A DNA stretch of 64,000 nucleotides from SZAS-79 sp965279075 (GTDB taxonomy: Bacteria; Pseudomonadota; Gammaproteobacteria; Burkholderiales; SG8-39). The stretch spans positions 1 through 64,000 of the forward strand of contig CBDIHI010000004.1 of NCBI GenBank assembly GCA_965279075.1, written 5' to 3'. The translations under genes and the position numbers were made by a program. Of this stretch, positions 39,866 through 48,668 are shown one piece after another (within the stretch, counting starts at the first letter, position 1; each line of letters starts with the position of its first letter). Under the pieces are notes generated by a model. That model did no database searches, had not been told where the DNA came from, and worked only from the letters and a program-made list of their open reading frames with translations.

Positions 39866-41137
39866 ATGGACCTGAGCCTCCAGATCGGCAAGTACGACAT
39901 CCAGCAGCTGCTTGGCAAGGGCGCGACCGGTACGGTATACCTCGCCAAGGACACCTTTTCGGGCAGGGAAGTGGCGCTCAAGGTCATCGAGCCCGAAGTA
40001 TTCGCCGACCCCGAATTCGGCACCGTCTACCGCGCCCAGTTCCTCAACGAGGCTTCGCTCGCGGGCAAGCTGAAGCACCCCCACATCGTGACCATCCACG
40101 ACGCCGTGGTCGGGGACGATTCCGGCCATATCGCGATGGAGCTCGTCACCGGCGGGGACCTCTCCCAGCACGTGTCACCGGAGACGCTGTTGCCGATTGC
40201 GGACGTGCTGCAGATCGGCTTCAAGTGTTGCGGCGCCCTCGATTACGCCTTCCACGAAGGGATCGTGCACCGGGACATCAAGCCCGCGAACATCATGGTC
40301 GCCAATGGCACCGACGTGAAGATCGCCGATTTCGGCGCCGCGCTGCTGAGGCGCTCGCAGGCGGCGCAGACTTCGGCGATGGGTTCGCCGTACTACATGT
40401 CGCCCGAGCAGATCGAGGGCAAGACGCTGACGCTGCACAGCGACATGTACAGCCTCGCGGTCTCGCTCTACGAGCTGCTGACGGCGTCGCGCCCGTTCAC
40501 GGCTGAGACGATGGATGAGTTGATGAACAAGATCCTGCGCCAGGACCCGGCGCCGCCGTCCACGCTGCGCGCCGACCTGCCGCGGGACGTGGACCGGATC
40601 ATCCTGCAGGCGCTGGGCAAGAAGCCCGAACACCGCTACGCCACCTGGGCGGAGTTCGCCATCGAACTGTCGAAGGTCGTGCGGCTGGTGCTGCCGGCCG
40701 AGGAGATTTCCGACAGCGAGAAGTACGTGGCCCTGAAGCAGGTACTCATGCTGGCGGGCCTTGCCGACTCGGAGCTGTGGGAACTCGCCCGGGCGGGCCG
40801 CTGGAAGCGTGTAGGGCGCGCGCAGCCGATCGTGAAGGAAAACGATCCCGGCTACAGCTTCTTCTTCCTTGCGCAGGGCCAGGTCAAGGTGATTCGCCAG
40901 GGTCGGCTGCTGAACACCATCGACCACGGCGAGTGTTTCGGCGAGATGGCCTACATCCGGGGCGGCGAACTGCCGCGCCACGCGACGGTCGAGGCGCTCA
41001 CCGACGTCGTGATTGCCGAGTTCGAGCCGGCATCCCTCGCGCAGATGAGCCAGGGGGCGCAGCTTGCGCTGACGCGCGCGCTGGTGCGCAACGTCGTCGA
41101 CCGACTGGAACTGGCCAATTCGCGCGTTGCGCGATAG
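39866..41137 (+). CDS. Ser/Thr protein kinase fused to a cyclic-nucleotide-binding domain
   Basis: The protein has 423 residues. The N-terminal Hanks-type kinase (about 8-275) is complete: GKGATGTVY, Lys39 in VALKV, HRDIKPANIM (135-144), DFG (155-157) and SPYYMSPEQ. The C-terminal cNMP-binding domain (about 300-415) has SFFFLAQGQVKVIRQGRLLNTID, CFGEMAYIRGG and RHATVEALTDVVIAEF. There is no membrane segment. The fusion suggests a cytoplasmic kinase gated by cAMP, cGMP or another nucleotide, a layout like eukaryotic PKG in reverse domain order. No partner phosphatase is nearby. Confidence 0.92.
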   Translation: MDLSLQIGKYDIQQLLGKGATGTVYLAKDTFSGREVALKVIEPEVFADPEFGTVYRAQFLNEASLAGKLKHPHIVTIHDAVVGDDSGHIAMELVTGGDLSQHVSPETLLPIADVLQIGFKCCGALDYAFHEGIVHRDIKPANIMVANGTDVKIADFGAALLRRSQAAQTSAMGSPYYMSPEQIEGKTLTLHSDMYSLAVSLYELLTASRPFTAETMDELMNKILRQDPAPPSTLRADLPRDVDRIILQALGKKPEHRYATWAEFAIELSKVVRLVLPAEEISDSEKYVALKQVLMLAGLADSELWELARAGRWKRVGRAQPIVKENDPGYSFFFLAQGQVKVIRQGRLLNTIDHGECFGEMAYIRGGELPRHATVEALTDVVIAEFEPASLAQMSQGAQLALTRALVRNVVDRLELANSRVAR

Positions 41138-41167
41138 TCTGTCCGCTTTTCAGCGGAGGTGGCCTCT

Positions 41168-41554
41168 ATGAAACCCGAAATGATCATGCTGCTGTGGGCG
41201 GTTGCGCTTGCGTTCGTGCAGGTGCTGGTCGCCGCGACCGGCGCGATGCTCCAAGTCGGTTTGCCGATGCTTGCGGGTAACCGCGAGAAGTTTCCTGACC
41301 TTACCGGCTGGGCCGGGCGCGCCTACCGCGCGCACCGCAACATGATCGAGAACCTGCCGCTGTTCATCGCGCTTGTGTTCGTCGGCGCGGCGATGGGCAA
41401 GAGCAATGAGATGACCGTGCTTGGCGCGCAACTTTTTTTCTGGGGCCGTTTTGCGCATGCCCTGATCTATCTCGGCGGACTTCCCTGGCTGCGCACCGGC
41501 GCGTGGGCCGTATCGGTCGCCGGCATGATCCTGATGTTCCTGCAGCTGATCTGA
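41168..41554 (+). CDS. MAPEG family membrane protein
   Basis: The protein has 128 residues and four hydrophobic helices. The MAPEG mark is GRAYRAHRNMIENLPLFIALV, followed by FFWGRFAHALIYLGGLPWLRT. Eukaryotic members handle eicosanoids and glutathione; the bacterial role is mostly unknown. The ATG at 41168 is placed by GCGGAGG nine bases upstream; an in-frame GTG at 41159 overlaps that ribosome site. It follows the kinase gene by 30 bases. Confidence 0.88.
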   Translation: MKPEMIMLLWAVALAFVQVLVAATGAMLQVGLPMLAGNREKFPDLTGWAGRAYRAHRNMIENLPLFIALVFVGAAMGKSNEMTVLGAQLFFWGRFAHALIYLGGLPWLRTGAWAVSVAGMILMFLQLI

Positions 41555-41601
41555 GCCGCCGGGACAGGCGCAAGACCACAAAAAAACCAAAGGAGACTGG
41601 A

Positions 41602-42588
41602 ATGGACAAGGGAGCCTTTCTTCGGCGCTGCGCCGCCACGGGCCTCGCGGCTGTCGCCGCGCTGACGGCCGCAACTGCCTTCGCGCAGGCCTGGCCGACC
41701 AAGCCGGTGAAGTTCGTGGTGCCTTTTCCGCCGGGCGGCTCGGTCGACCCGCTCGCCCGGCTGGTGGGGGCGCGGCTCGCGGATTCGCTCGGCCAGCAGT
41801 TCATCATCGAGAATAAGCCCGGCGCGTCCGGGTCGATCGGCACCGCGCTGGTCGCCAAGTCGGCGCCCGACGGATACACCTTCGTGGTCGTGTTCGATTC
41901 GCACGGGGTCAACCCGTCGCTGATCCAGAACATGCCCTTCGACACGCTCAAGGACCTGGCGCCGGTGATGCTTGTCGGCACCGCGCCCTACGCCATCGCC
42001 ACCGCGCCGTCCAAGCCTTACCGGACGCTGGCCGACGTCGTGCAGGCGGCCAGGGCGAAGCCCGATGCGGTGAGCTTCGGTTCGGTCGGCAACGGCACCA
42101 TGGGCCACCTCGTCATGACCCAGCTGCAGCAGTCGGTCGGCGTCAAGCTGGTCCACATTCCCTACAAGGGCGGCGGGCCGATGTCGGCGGATGCGATCGG
42201 CGGCCAGCTCGAGCTCGCGGTCGGCTCGGTCGCGGTGCTTTCCCAGCACGTCCGGGGCGGCAAGCTGCGCGCAGTCGCGGTGACCGGCGAGAAACGCTCG
42301 GGAACCATGCCGGACGTCCCCACGCTGGCCGAGCAGGGCGTGCCCGGCCTCACGGCCTACGCGTACTGGGCGATCTTCGCGCCGGCCGCCACGCCGCGGC
42401 CGATCATCGACCGGCTGAACGCCGAGCTCGCCAAGGCGCTGAAGCTGCCGGACCTGAACAAGCAGCTCACCGAGCAACTCGGCATGGACCTCGTCATCAG
42501 CACGCCGGAGGCGTTGCAGAAGTGGACGGTCGACGAGATCGCGCGCTGGGGCAAGGTCGTGAAAGAAAGCGGCATCAAGACCGACTGA
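41602..42588 (+). CDS. Bug/TctC-type periplasmic solute receptor
   Basis: The protein has 328 residues. The signal peptide ends near TAFAQA, then WPTKPVKFVVPFPPGGSVDPLARLVG and KSAPDGYTFVVV mark the family. AAAGGAGA precedes the ATG. It lies just before a phosphatase-fold gene and a dihydrodipicolinate synthase-like gene on the same strand, which may use the imported acid. No TctA/B partner nearby. Confidence 0.93.
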   Translation: MDKGAFLRRCAATGLAAVAALTAATAFAQAWPTKPVKFVVPFPPGGSVDPLARLVGARLADSLGQQFIIENKPGASGSIGTALVAKSAPDGYTFVVVFDSHGVNPSLIQNMPFDTLKDLAPVMLVGTAPYAIATAPSKPYRTLADVVQAARAKPDAVSFGSVGNGTMGHLVMTQLQQSVGVKLVHIPYKGGGPMSADAIGGQLELAVGSVAVLSQHVRGGKLRAVAVTGEKRSGTMPDVPTLAEQGVPGLTAYAYWAIFAPAATPRPIIDRLNAELAKALKLPDLNKQLTEQLGMDLVISTPEALQKWTVDEIARWGKVVKESGIKTD

Positions 42589-42603
42589 GGGACGTACAGG
42601 TTC

Positions 42604-43239
42604 ATGAGCGCCACCCGCATCTGCTTGATCCGCCATGGCGAGACCGCATGGAACGCCGAGGGCCGCGTGCAAGGCCAGCTCGACATCCCGCTGAACGACG
42701 TGGGCCGCGCGCAGGCGCGGGCCACGGCGGAGGCGCTCGCCGGCCACGACTTCACCGCGATCTACTGCAGCGACCTGATGCGCGTGCGTCAGACCGCGGA
42801 GCCGACCGCCAGGCGCCTCGCGCTGCCGGTCGCCTACGATGCGGCGCTGCGTGAGCGGCACTACGGCATGTTCGAGCGGCTGACCTACACGGAAGTGCGG
42901 GAGAAGTTCCCCGCCGAGTACGCGCGCTTCCGTGACAAGGACCCGGACTTCGATTTCCAGGGCGGAGAGAGCCTGCGGGGGTTCAATGACCGCTCGCTCA
43001 GGGCCGTCGGCGACATCATTGCGCGCCACCCGGGCGAGCAGGTGCTGGTGTTCACGCACGGTGGCGTGCTCGAAATGGTCTACCGGCACGCAAAGGCGGT
43101 GGGACTGTCCTCGGCGCGCGATTTCGAGATCCCGAACGCAGGGATCAACTGGGTCGAGGTCACGCCGCAGCAATGGAAGGTCTGGGCCTGGGCCGAGGTC
43201 GGCCACCTCGCGACGGCGCTGGACGACCTGCGCGAATAG
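42604..43239 (+). CDS. Histidine phosphatase family protein (GpmB/CobC-like)
   Basis: The protein has 211 residues. The phospho-acceptor His is in LIRHGETAWNAEGR near the N-terminus; the second His is in VFTHGGVLEMVYRH. YCSDLMRVRQTAEPTA and LRERHYGMFERL fit the small phosphatase group (GpmB, CobC, PhoE) rather than glycolytic mutase. Substrate unknown. It lies 15 bases after the Bug gene and 28 before the DHDPS-like gene. Confidence 0.9.
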   Translation: MSATRICLIRHGETAWNAEGRVQGQLDIPLNDVGRAQARATAEALAGHDFTAIYCSDLMRVRQTAEPTARRLALPVAYDAALRERHYGMFERLTYTEVREKFPAEYARFRDKDPDFDFQGGESLRGFNDRSLRAVGDIIARHPGEQVLVFTHGGVLEMVYRHAKAVGLSSARDFEIPNAGINWVEVTPQQWKVWAWAEVGHLATALDDLRE

Positions 43240-43267
43240 CGCGCCACATACATTCAAGGAGTACCGG

Positions 43268-44236
43268 ATGCCCAGGCACGCCAGCTACATCCCGCACGGC
43301 GTCATCCCAGCCGTCCTGCTGCCATTCTTCGAGGACCTCTCGATCGACGAGGCTTCGTATCGCGCGCATTTGCGCGACGTGACGGCGGCGGAAGGCATTT
43401 CCGCGATCACGATCAACGCCCACTCGACCGAGGCCGCCTCCTGCACCTTCGACGAGCAGCAGCGTGTGCTCGAGGTCACGCAGGACGAGGTCGGCAAGGA
43501 CGTACCGATCGTCAACGGCGTCTACGCCGAAGGCAGCCTCGAGGCGGCGCGCATCGCGCGGATGGCGACCGAAGGCGGCGCCTCCGCGCTGCTCGTCTTC
43601 CCGCCGGGCCCGTTCACGATGGGACAGCGCCCCGAGATGGTGATTGAGCACTTCAGGCGTATAGCGGATGCGAGCGGCCTGCCGCTGATCGCGTTCCAGT
43701 ACCCGCTCGCCGGGGGGCAGGGCTACCCGCTGCCGACATTGTTGCGCCTCTTCGAAGCCGTGCCCTCGGTGCGCGCGATCAAGGACTGGTGCGCGAATCC
43801 GCAGCTGCACGAGCGCCAGATCCGCACGCTGCAGGCGCTCGATCCCGTGGTCAACGTGCTGACGACCCACAGCGCCTGGTTGTTCAGCTCGCTGGTACTG
43901 GGGTGCAACGGCCTGCTCTCGGGCAGCGGCTCGGTGATCGCGCCGCTGCAGGCGCAACTGTTCCGCGCGGTGCGCGCGAACGACCTCGCCACCGCACGCA
44001 AGCTCCACGACCGCATCTCGGCGACCGCCGAGGTGTTCTACGCCGACCCTGCCGTGGACATGCACAACCGCATGAAGGAAGCGCTGGTCCTGATGGGCAA
44101 GCTGCCCCGCGCCGTGGTGAGGCCGCCCCTGGTGAAGATCCCGGCAGCGGAGGTCGAGCGCATCCGGCAGGCGCTCATCCGCGCCGAATTGCTTCCGGCG
44201 GGCGCGCAACGCCCGAAGGTCGCGGCAGCGGGCTGA
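43268..44236 (+). CDS. Dihydrodipicolinate synthase family aldolase
   Basis: The protein has 322 residues, a TIM barrel with the Schiff-base Lys172 in VRAIKDW and the proton-relay Tyr145 in AFQYPLAGG. The usual GTTGE turn reads NAHSTEAA, so it is not the lysine-pathway DapA but a paralogue acting on another keto acid. A neighbouring Bug receptor suggests catabolism of an imported acid. AAGGAGT precedes the ATG. Confidence 0.9.
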   Translation: MPRHASYIPHGVIPAVLLPFFEDLSIDEASYRAHLRDVTAAEGISAITINAHSTEAASCTFDEQQRVLEVTQDEVGKDVPIVNGVYAEGSLEAARIARMATEGGASALLVFPPGPFTMGQRPEMVIEHFRRIADASGLPLIAFQYPLAGGQGYPLPTLLRLFEAVPSVRAIKDWCANPQLHERQIRTLQALDPVVNVLTTHSAWLFSSLVLGCNGLLSGSGSVIAPLQAQLFRAVRANDLATARKLHDRISATAEVFYADPAVDMHNRMKEALVLMGKLPRAVVRPPLVKIPAAEVERIRQALIRAELLPAGAQRPKVAAAG

Positions 44237-44245
44237 ACGACCGCC

Positions 44246-44800
44246 CTAGGCCGCAGCGCGCTCGGCGCAGCCCAGCTCCAGCACTTCGCGCCTGAGCCAG
44301 CCGCCGTCAGGGTGCCTGCAGGCCGTGAACCCGAACTTGCGCGCAAGGCGCTCCATGGCGGTATTGCCGTAAAGGATGTCGCCGTGGATGCGGCGGATCC
44401 CGGAAAGCCTTGCGTGGCGCAGCAGCTTGTCCATCAGCAGGGTGCCCAGGCCGGTGTGCTGCCATGGGTCGGCAACCGCGAGGGCGAATTCCGAGGCGTC
44501 GCCGGCGGGGGCATAGCGTGCCTCCCCGATCATCGTCTCCACGCCGCGTTCGTAGACGACCGCCGCGAACGCGGCGGTGGCACGGTGGTCCACATCGGTC
44601 AGCCGATCGAGCATCGAAGGCTGCAGTTCGCTCAGCCCGGTCTGGAAGCGCTGGCGGCGCGAGGCGTGGGACAGGTTGCGCACGAAAGCCTGCAGCAGCG
44701 CCTTGTCGGCCGGTCCTATCGGCCGGAACACGACCGGCCGGCCGTCGGCGAGCGACCGCACCTCGACGGTGTCGGCCGGGTAGTCCATGACGGCACTCAC
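44246..44800 (-). CDS. GNAT family N-acetyltransferase
   Basis: The protein has 184 residues. The acetyl-CoA pyrophosphate loop is in DPWQHTGLGTLLMDKLLRHA, and DILYGNTAMERLARKFGF is the C-terminal GNAT block. It resembles the acetyltransferase domain found with protein acetyltransferases (Pat-like; VVFRPIGPADKALLQAF), so a protein target is possible. The start overlaps the stop of the DUF2917 gene by four bases. Confidence 0.88.
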   Translation of the reverse strand: MSAVMDYPADTVEVRSLADGRPVVFRPIGPADKALLQAFVRNLSHASRRQRFQTGLSELQPSMLDRLTDVDHRATAAFAAVVYERGVETMIGEARYAPAGDASEFALAVADPWQHTGLGTLLMDKLLRHARLSGIRRIHGDILYGNTAMERLARKFGFTACRHPDGGWLRREVLELGCAERAAA

Positions 44801-45126
44801 GCGAAGTTGCCCGGTGCACGCACGAGCCCCTGCCAGAGGTCGCGGGCTTTCTCCCAGGCCGCGGTGAAGGCACCGGCAGGTGCGACTTCGACACCGTCCT
44901 CGGCGACCAGCCGGGCGTCCTCGCCCAGCGCCTGGACCAGGCCCTGCCCGGCACGCTCGAACGCATAGGTCTGGCCGCCCTCGATGATGATGTCGCGCAG
45001 TTCACCGTCCAGCGTGACCCAGACAGTGCCGCTGACGCTGGTCAGGTGCCGGCCGGCGCTGACGCGCAGGCGCAACGGGTTGAGGGGGTGCAGTTCTATG
45101 GTGGGCGGGGCGATTTGCATGTCCAT
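44797..45126 (-). CDS. DUF2917 domain protein
   Basis: The protein has 109 residues with LRVSAGRHLTSVSGTVWVTLDGELRDIIIEGGQTYAFE, the cupin-like DUF2917 block. In Burkholderiales this family is commonly found next to a divergent GcvA-like LysR gene, as here. Role unknown. It is translationally coupled to the GNAT gene. The ATG at 45124-45126 follows AAGGAGT. Confidence 0.86.
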   Translation of the reverse strand: MDMQIAPPTIELHPLNPLRLRVSAGRHLTSVSGTVWVTLDGELRDIIIEGGQTYAFERAGQGLVQALGEDARLVAEDGVEVAPAGAFTAAWEKARDLWQGLVRAPGNFA

Positions 45127-45240
45127 GGCGACTCCTTGACGTATGTTCCAGGTGCATCTATCTTTGGCGCCGACGGGCGCTTCGGATGGACTGGATTCTT
45201 CTCTTCCCATAGGTGCCCGACAAACGGTCGTTCGGAATCC

Positions 45241-45265
45241 TATGCATGCTTGAATGGAATGCATA
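45241..45265. promoter_or_regulatory. LysR-type operator (perfect TATGCAT-N11-ATGCATA)
   Basis: This is a perfect 7-base inverted repeat with 11-base spacer, the T-N11-A form bound by LysR regulators. It ends 6 bases before the chosen LysR start and lies between that gene and the divergent DUF2917 gene. It covers an in-frame ATG at 45254, which argues that translation starts at 45272. Confidence 0.7.
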
Positions 45266-45271
45266 AACGGT

Positions 45272-46246
45272 ATGCCTGGTAAACGCTGGCACCTGCCCCC
45301 CCTGGACCTGCTGCCCGCCTTCGAGGCGGCGGCGCGGCACTTGTCTTTCACACTCGCGGGGGAGGAGCTGCACCTGACCCAGTCCGCCGTGAGCCGCCAG
45401 ATCCAGACACTGGAAGAGCACCTCGGCAGCAAGCTCTTCGAGCGCCGCACCCGGGCGCTGCTGCTGACCGAGCCGGGACAGGTCCTGTACCGGGTCGCCC
45501 AGGGCGTGCTGCAGGAGGTGCACGACGCGGCCGAGAAGCTGCGTGCCGCACCGGAGGCACGCACGGTGACCGTCACGACCACGCCGGGCTTCGCCTCGCT
45601 ATGGCTGATCCCGCGGCTTGCGGGCTTCACGACGAGGCGGCCGGGGATCGACGTGCGGATCTCTGCCTCAAACGAGGTCGTGCGCCTCGAGCGCTCGGGC
45701 GTCGACCTCGCGATCCGCTATGCATCGGTGGACGCGATGCCCGGCCAGGAGCCGCTGTTCGGCGAAGAGTTCTTCCCCGTCTGCAGCCCGGCGCTGGCCG
45801 CCGACCCCGACAGGCCGCTCGCCGAGCCGGCAGACCTGCGCCGGCACGTGCTGCTGCACCTGGACGACGAGCGAGCGACGTGGCTGGACTGGAACCTCTG
45901 GCTGCGCGCCTATGGCCTGCAGGACATCAAGCCGGCGGGCTCGCTGCATTTCAGCAGTTACGACCAGATCATCCAGGCGGCGGTCGCCGGGCAGGGCGTC
46001 GCGCTAGGGCGGTTCCCGCTGGTGCGCAGGCAAATACGCGAAAAGCACCTGGCCGCGCCTTTCTGCCAGTCGGTCGTGTCGTCGCGCGCCTACTTCCTGG
46101 TGCGCTCAACGCGTACCGGCGGCAAGCCCGAAGTGGCCGAGTTCGCGGACTGGCTGATGGAAGAGACTTCCAGCGACGCGCCTCCCGCCGCCAAAGCGAG
46201 GGCGGCGGGAAAGAAGGCGCCGAAGCCTGTGCCCCGCAAGCGCTAG
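45272..46246 (+). CDS. LysR-family regulator, GcvA-like
   Basis: The protein has 324 residues. The winged helix-turn-helix (about 7-65) has LLPAFEAAARHLSFTLAGEEL and LTQSAVSRQIQTLEEHLG. The effector domain (about 90-295) has TPGFASLWLIPRLAGF and DLAIRYA, typical of GcvA-like members. A Lys/Ala/Pro-rich tail follows. The likely targets are itself and the divergent DUF2917-GNAT pair through the operator at 45241. Start ATG 45272 chosen as explained there. Confidence 0.9.
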   Translation: MPGKRWHLPPLDLLPAFEAAARHLSFTLAGEELHLTQSAVSRQIQTLEEHLGSKLFERRTRALLLTEPGQVLYRVAQGVLQEVHDAAEKLRAAPEARTVTVTTTPGFASLWLIPRLAGFTTRRPGIDVRISASNEVVRLERSGVDLAIRYASVDAMPGQEPLFGEEFFPVCSPALAADPDRPLAEPADLRRHVLLHLDDERATWLDWNLWLRAYGLQDIKPAGSLHFSSYDQIIQAAVAGQGVALGRFPLVRRQIREKHLAAPFCQSVVSSRAYFLVRSTRTGGKPEVAEFADWLMEETSSDAPPAAKARAAGKKAPKPVPRKR

Positions 46247-46249
46247 ACT

Positions 46250-47026
46250 TTACCGGCCGGTGTAGACCGGGGGGCGCTTCTCGACGAAGGCCCGCAACGC
46301 TTCGCGCGAATCCGCCGAGTCCTTCAGGCCGCACATGGTCTCCACCACGCTTTCCATCGAGCGCCGGTAGTCCAGGTCGTTGGCGCGCATGAACGCGTCG
46401 CGCAGCAGCTTCATCGCGATCGGCGACTTTTTCGCGAGGCGCCGCGCCAGCGCCCGCGCGCGGGGCATCACCTCGGCGCGCGGCACGACCTCGTTGACCA
46501 CGCCGAGCCGGTGCATCTCCGCTGTGCTGACGATGTCTCCGGTGAAGAGCAGGTGCGCCGCGCGGTGCCGGCCTGCCTGCTTCGGCAGGTGCACGAGGTG
46601 CATCGCCGGCAGCAGCCCCACGTCGATCTCCGGGTAGCCCATCTGCGCTTCCTCGGCCGCGATGATCATGTCGCAGGAGACCGCCCAGGTGACCCCGGCG
46701 GCGCGCGCGTGGCCGTTGACCGCGGCGATCACCGGCTTGCCGAGCCGGTACAGGGCCTCGTGCATCTCGTAGTAGAAGACCTCGATGAAGCTGCGCAGCT
46801 TCTGGCCGTCGAAGTCCAGGGCGAGCTTCAGGTCCACGCCTGCGGAGAAGACGGTGGGCAGGGCGCTCGTCAGGATCACGGCGCGCGCGGAATCATCGGC
46901 CCGCGCGCGGTTGTAGGCGTCGATCACCTCCCGCGTCAGCTGGTGGTCGATCGCGTTCACCGGACCGCGGTTCATGGTGATCTCCGCGACGTTCTCGATC
47001 ACGCGGTATTCGACGAGCTGGGCCAT
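46250..47026 (-). CDS. Enoyl-CoA hydratase/isomerase family protein
   Basis: The protein has 258 residues of the crotonase fold, with oxyanion-hole segments SALPTVFSAGVDLKL and AAVNGHARAAGVTWAVSCD. The active-site region reads MGYPEIDVGLLPAMHLVHLPKQAG. The second typical Glu is not where hydratases have it, so isomerase or another crotonase reaction is possible. It ends three bases after the convergent LysR stop and starts 86 bases from the divergent dehydrogenase gene. Confidence 0.87.
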   Translation of the reverse strand: MAQLVEYRVIENVAEITMNRGPVNAIDHQLTREVIDAYNRARADDSARAVILTSALPTVFSAGVDLKLALDFDGQKLRSFIEVFYYEMHEALYRLGKPVIAAVNGHARAAGVTWAVSCDMIIAAEEAQMGYPEIDVGLLPAMHLVHLPKQAGRHRAAHLLFTGDIVSTAEMHRLGVVNEVVPRAEVMPRARALARRLAKKSPIAMKLLRDAFMRANDLDYRRSMESVVETMCGLKDSADSREALRAFVEKRPPVYTGR

Positions 47027-47112
47027 TGCGGTCTCCGGTGCAGGGTTGGTTTGCGCACAATTATCCGGCAGGCTCGGCTACGATGGGCGTCCCGCTTTCG
47101 AAAGGACAGCGC

Positions 47113-48027
47113 ATGTTTCGCAGCATCGAGTCGGTCCTCATCGCCGGGTATGGCACCATGGGCCGTGGCGTGGCGAAGACCTTCGCCGCCGCGGGCATCC
47201 GCACCGCGGTATGGTCGCGCCGCGCATCGAGCCTCACGGACCTGCCCAAAGGCGTGACGGCGAGCGAGGCGCTGCCTGACGCGGCGCCGGACCTCATTAT
47301 CGAATTCGCGCCTGAGGACCTGGCCGCGAAGCTCGCGATGTTCGCGCAGATCGAGGCCGCGTACGGCGATGCGCCCTTCCTGCTGGCCACCGGCACTTCG
47401 GGCATCGACATGGCCGAGCTCGCGCGGCCGCTGAAGCGGCCGGAACGCCTGCTTGCGCTGCACTACTTCATGCCGGCCGACGTTTCGCCGGTCGTGGAGG
47501 TCGGCGCAGGGCCGGCCACGCCGCCGGAAGCGCTCGAGGCTGCGGCGGAGGTCATGCGCCGCACCGGGAAGGAACCCGTTGTGGTGTCCGAGCCGATCAT
47601 CGGCTTTCTCGTCAATCGCCTGCAGCACGCGATGCTGCACGAGGCCTACTACCTGATCGAGGCGGGCGTCGCGAGCGCCTCCGATGTCGACCACTCGGTA
47701 CGGCGCCTGCTCGGGCCGCGCATGTGCATTTCGGGCCTCGTGCAGCAAAAGGACCTGAGCGGCCTGGTGGTGAATGCCGCCTCGCAGCGATCGATCGTCC
47801 CGGCGCTCTTCCACAACCGCACGCCGAACCCGATGCTGCAGGCAATGCCTGCGCGCGGCGAGACCGGGCTGGATGCCGGCAGGGGGTTCTACGACTGGAC
47901 CGACTGCAACCCCAGGGCGGTGAGGGAGCAGGCGGCGCGGCGCCTGAAGCGGCTCATCGAGTTCCTCGACACGGGCCTCGGCGAGGACGCCCCGGGCACC
48001 ACGCCGAAGTCCCGCAACCTGCCCTAG
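47113..48027 (+). CDS. NAD-binding 3-hydroxyacyl-CoA dehydrogenase-like protein
   Basis: The protein has 304 residues. The nucleotide motif GYGTMGRGVAKTFAAAG (12-28), the block HYFMPADVSPVVEVG and the late IIGFLVNRLQHAMLHEAYYLIEAGVA match the two domains of 3-hydroxyacyl-CoA dehydrogenases. The usual HFFNP reads HYFMP. AAAGGA precedes the ATG. It is divergent from the enoyl-CoA hydratase gene and could supply the next step of the same pathway. The 3' end overlaps napC by four bases, convergently. Confidence 0.87.
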   Translation: MFRSIESVLIAGYGTMGRGVAKTFAAAGIRTAVWSRRASSLTDLPKGVTASEALPDAAPDLIIEFAPEDLAAKLAMFAQIEAAYGDAPFLLATGTSGIDMAELARPLKRPERLLALHYFMPADVSPVVEVGAGPATPPEALEAAAEVMRRTGKEPVVVSEPIIGFLVNRLQHAMLHEAYYLIEAGVASASDVDHSVRRLLGPRMCISGLVQQKDLSGLVVNAASQRSIVPALFHNRTPNPMLQAMPARGETGLDAGRGFYDWTDCNPRAVREQAARRLKRLIEFLDTGLGEDAPGTTPKSRNLP

Positions 48028-48668
48028 TCCCCGGACCCGCCCGGGACCCGGGCCTGCTTGTCGCCGGCCGGCCGGACGTCGGGCAGGCGGTGGGCGATGC
48101 CCTTGTGGCAGTCGATGCAGGTCTTCGACCCGTCGGCCAGTTGCGTTGAGTGCATCTCCATCGCGCGCTTGCTCTGGCGCGTGAAGTCCATCGACTGCAG
48201 GTTGTGGCAGTTGCGGCACTCGAGCGAATTGTTGGCCTTGAGGCGGGCCCACTCGTGCTGGGCGAGCTCGAGGCGCTTGTCGAGGAACTTCTCGCGCGTG
48301 TCGATGGTGCCGAAGATCTTTCCCCAGACCTCCTTCGACGCCTGGATCTTGCGGCCGATCTTGTCGGTCCAGTTGTGGGGCACGTGGCAGTCCGGGCAGG
48401 TCGCTCGCACGCCCGAACGGTTCGTGTAGTGGATGGTCGGCTGGAGCTCGGCGAAGACGTTGTTCCTCATCTCGTGGCAGCTCGTGCAGAAGGCCTCGGT
48501 GTTGGTGAGTTCGAGGGCCGTGTTGAAGCCGCCCCAGAACATGACGCCCGCGACGAATCCCCCGATCGTCAGGAATCCCAGCGAGAACGCCTTGCTCGGC
48601 GTTGACAGGGTCTTCCAGTAAGTGACCACTAGGGCCGTCGTGCCCGCGAGCAGGGAACGGGCGCTCAT
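48024..48668 (-). CDS. napC: NapC, tetraheme quinol dehydrogenase
   Basis: The protein has 214 residues. One N-terminal membrane anchor (SLGFLTIGGFVAGVMFWGGF) is followed by four heme motifs: CTSCH, CPDCH, CRNCH and CIDCH. NapC takes electrons from the quinol pool and hands them to NapB/NapA in the periplasm. It is last in napEFDABC, with its ATG overlapping the napB stop (ATGA). Confidence 0.95.
   Translation of the reverse strand: MSARSLLAGTTALVVTYWKTLSTPSKAFSLGFLTIGGFVAGVMFWGGFNTALELTNTEAFCTSCHEMRNNVFAELQPTIHYTNRSGVRATCPDCHVPHNWTDKIGRKIQASKEVWGKIFGTIDTREKFLDKRLELAQHEWARLKANNSLECRNCHNLQSMDFTRQSKRAMEMHSTQLADGSKTCIDCHKGIAHRLPDVRPAGDKQARVPGGSGD

Noticed and set aside
41467..43257. 596-codon minus-strand frame opposite the Bug and phosphatase genes
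   Set aside because: High-GC antisense shadow without motifs or a ribosome site.
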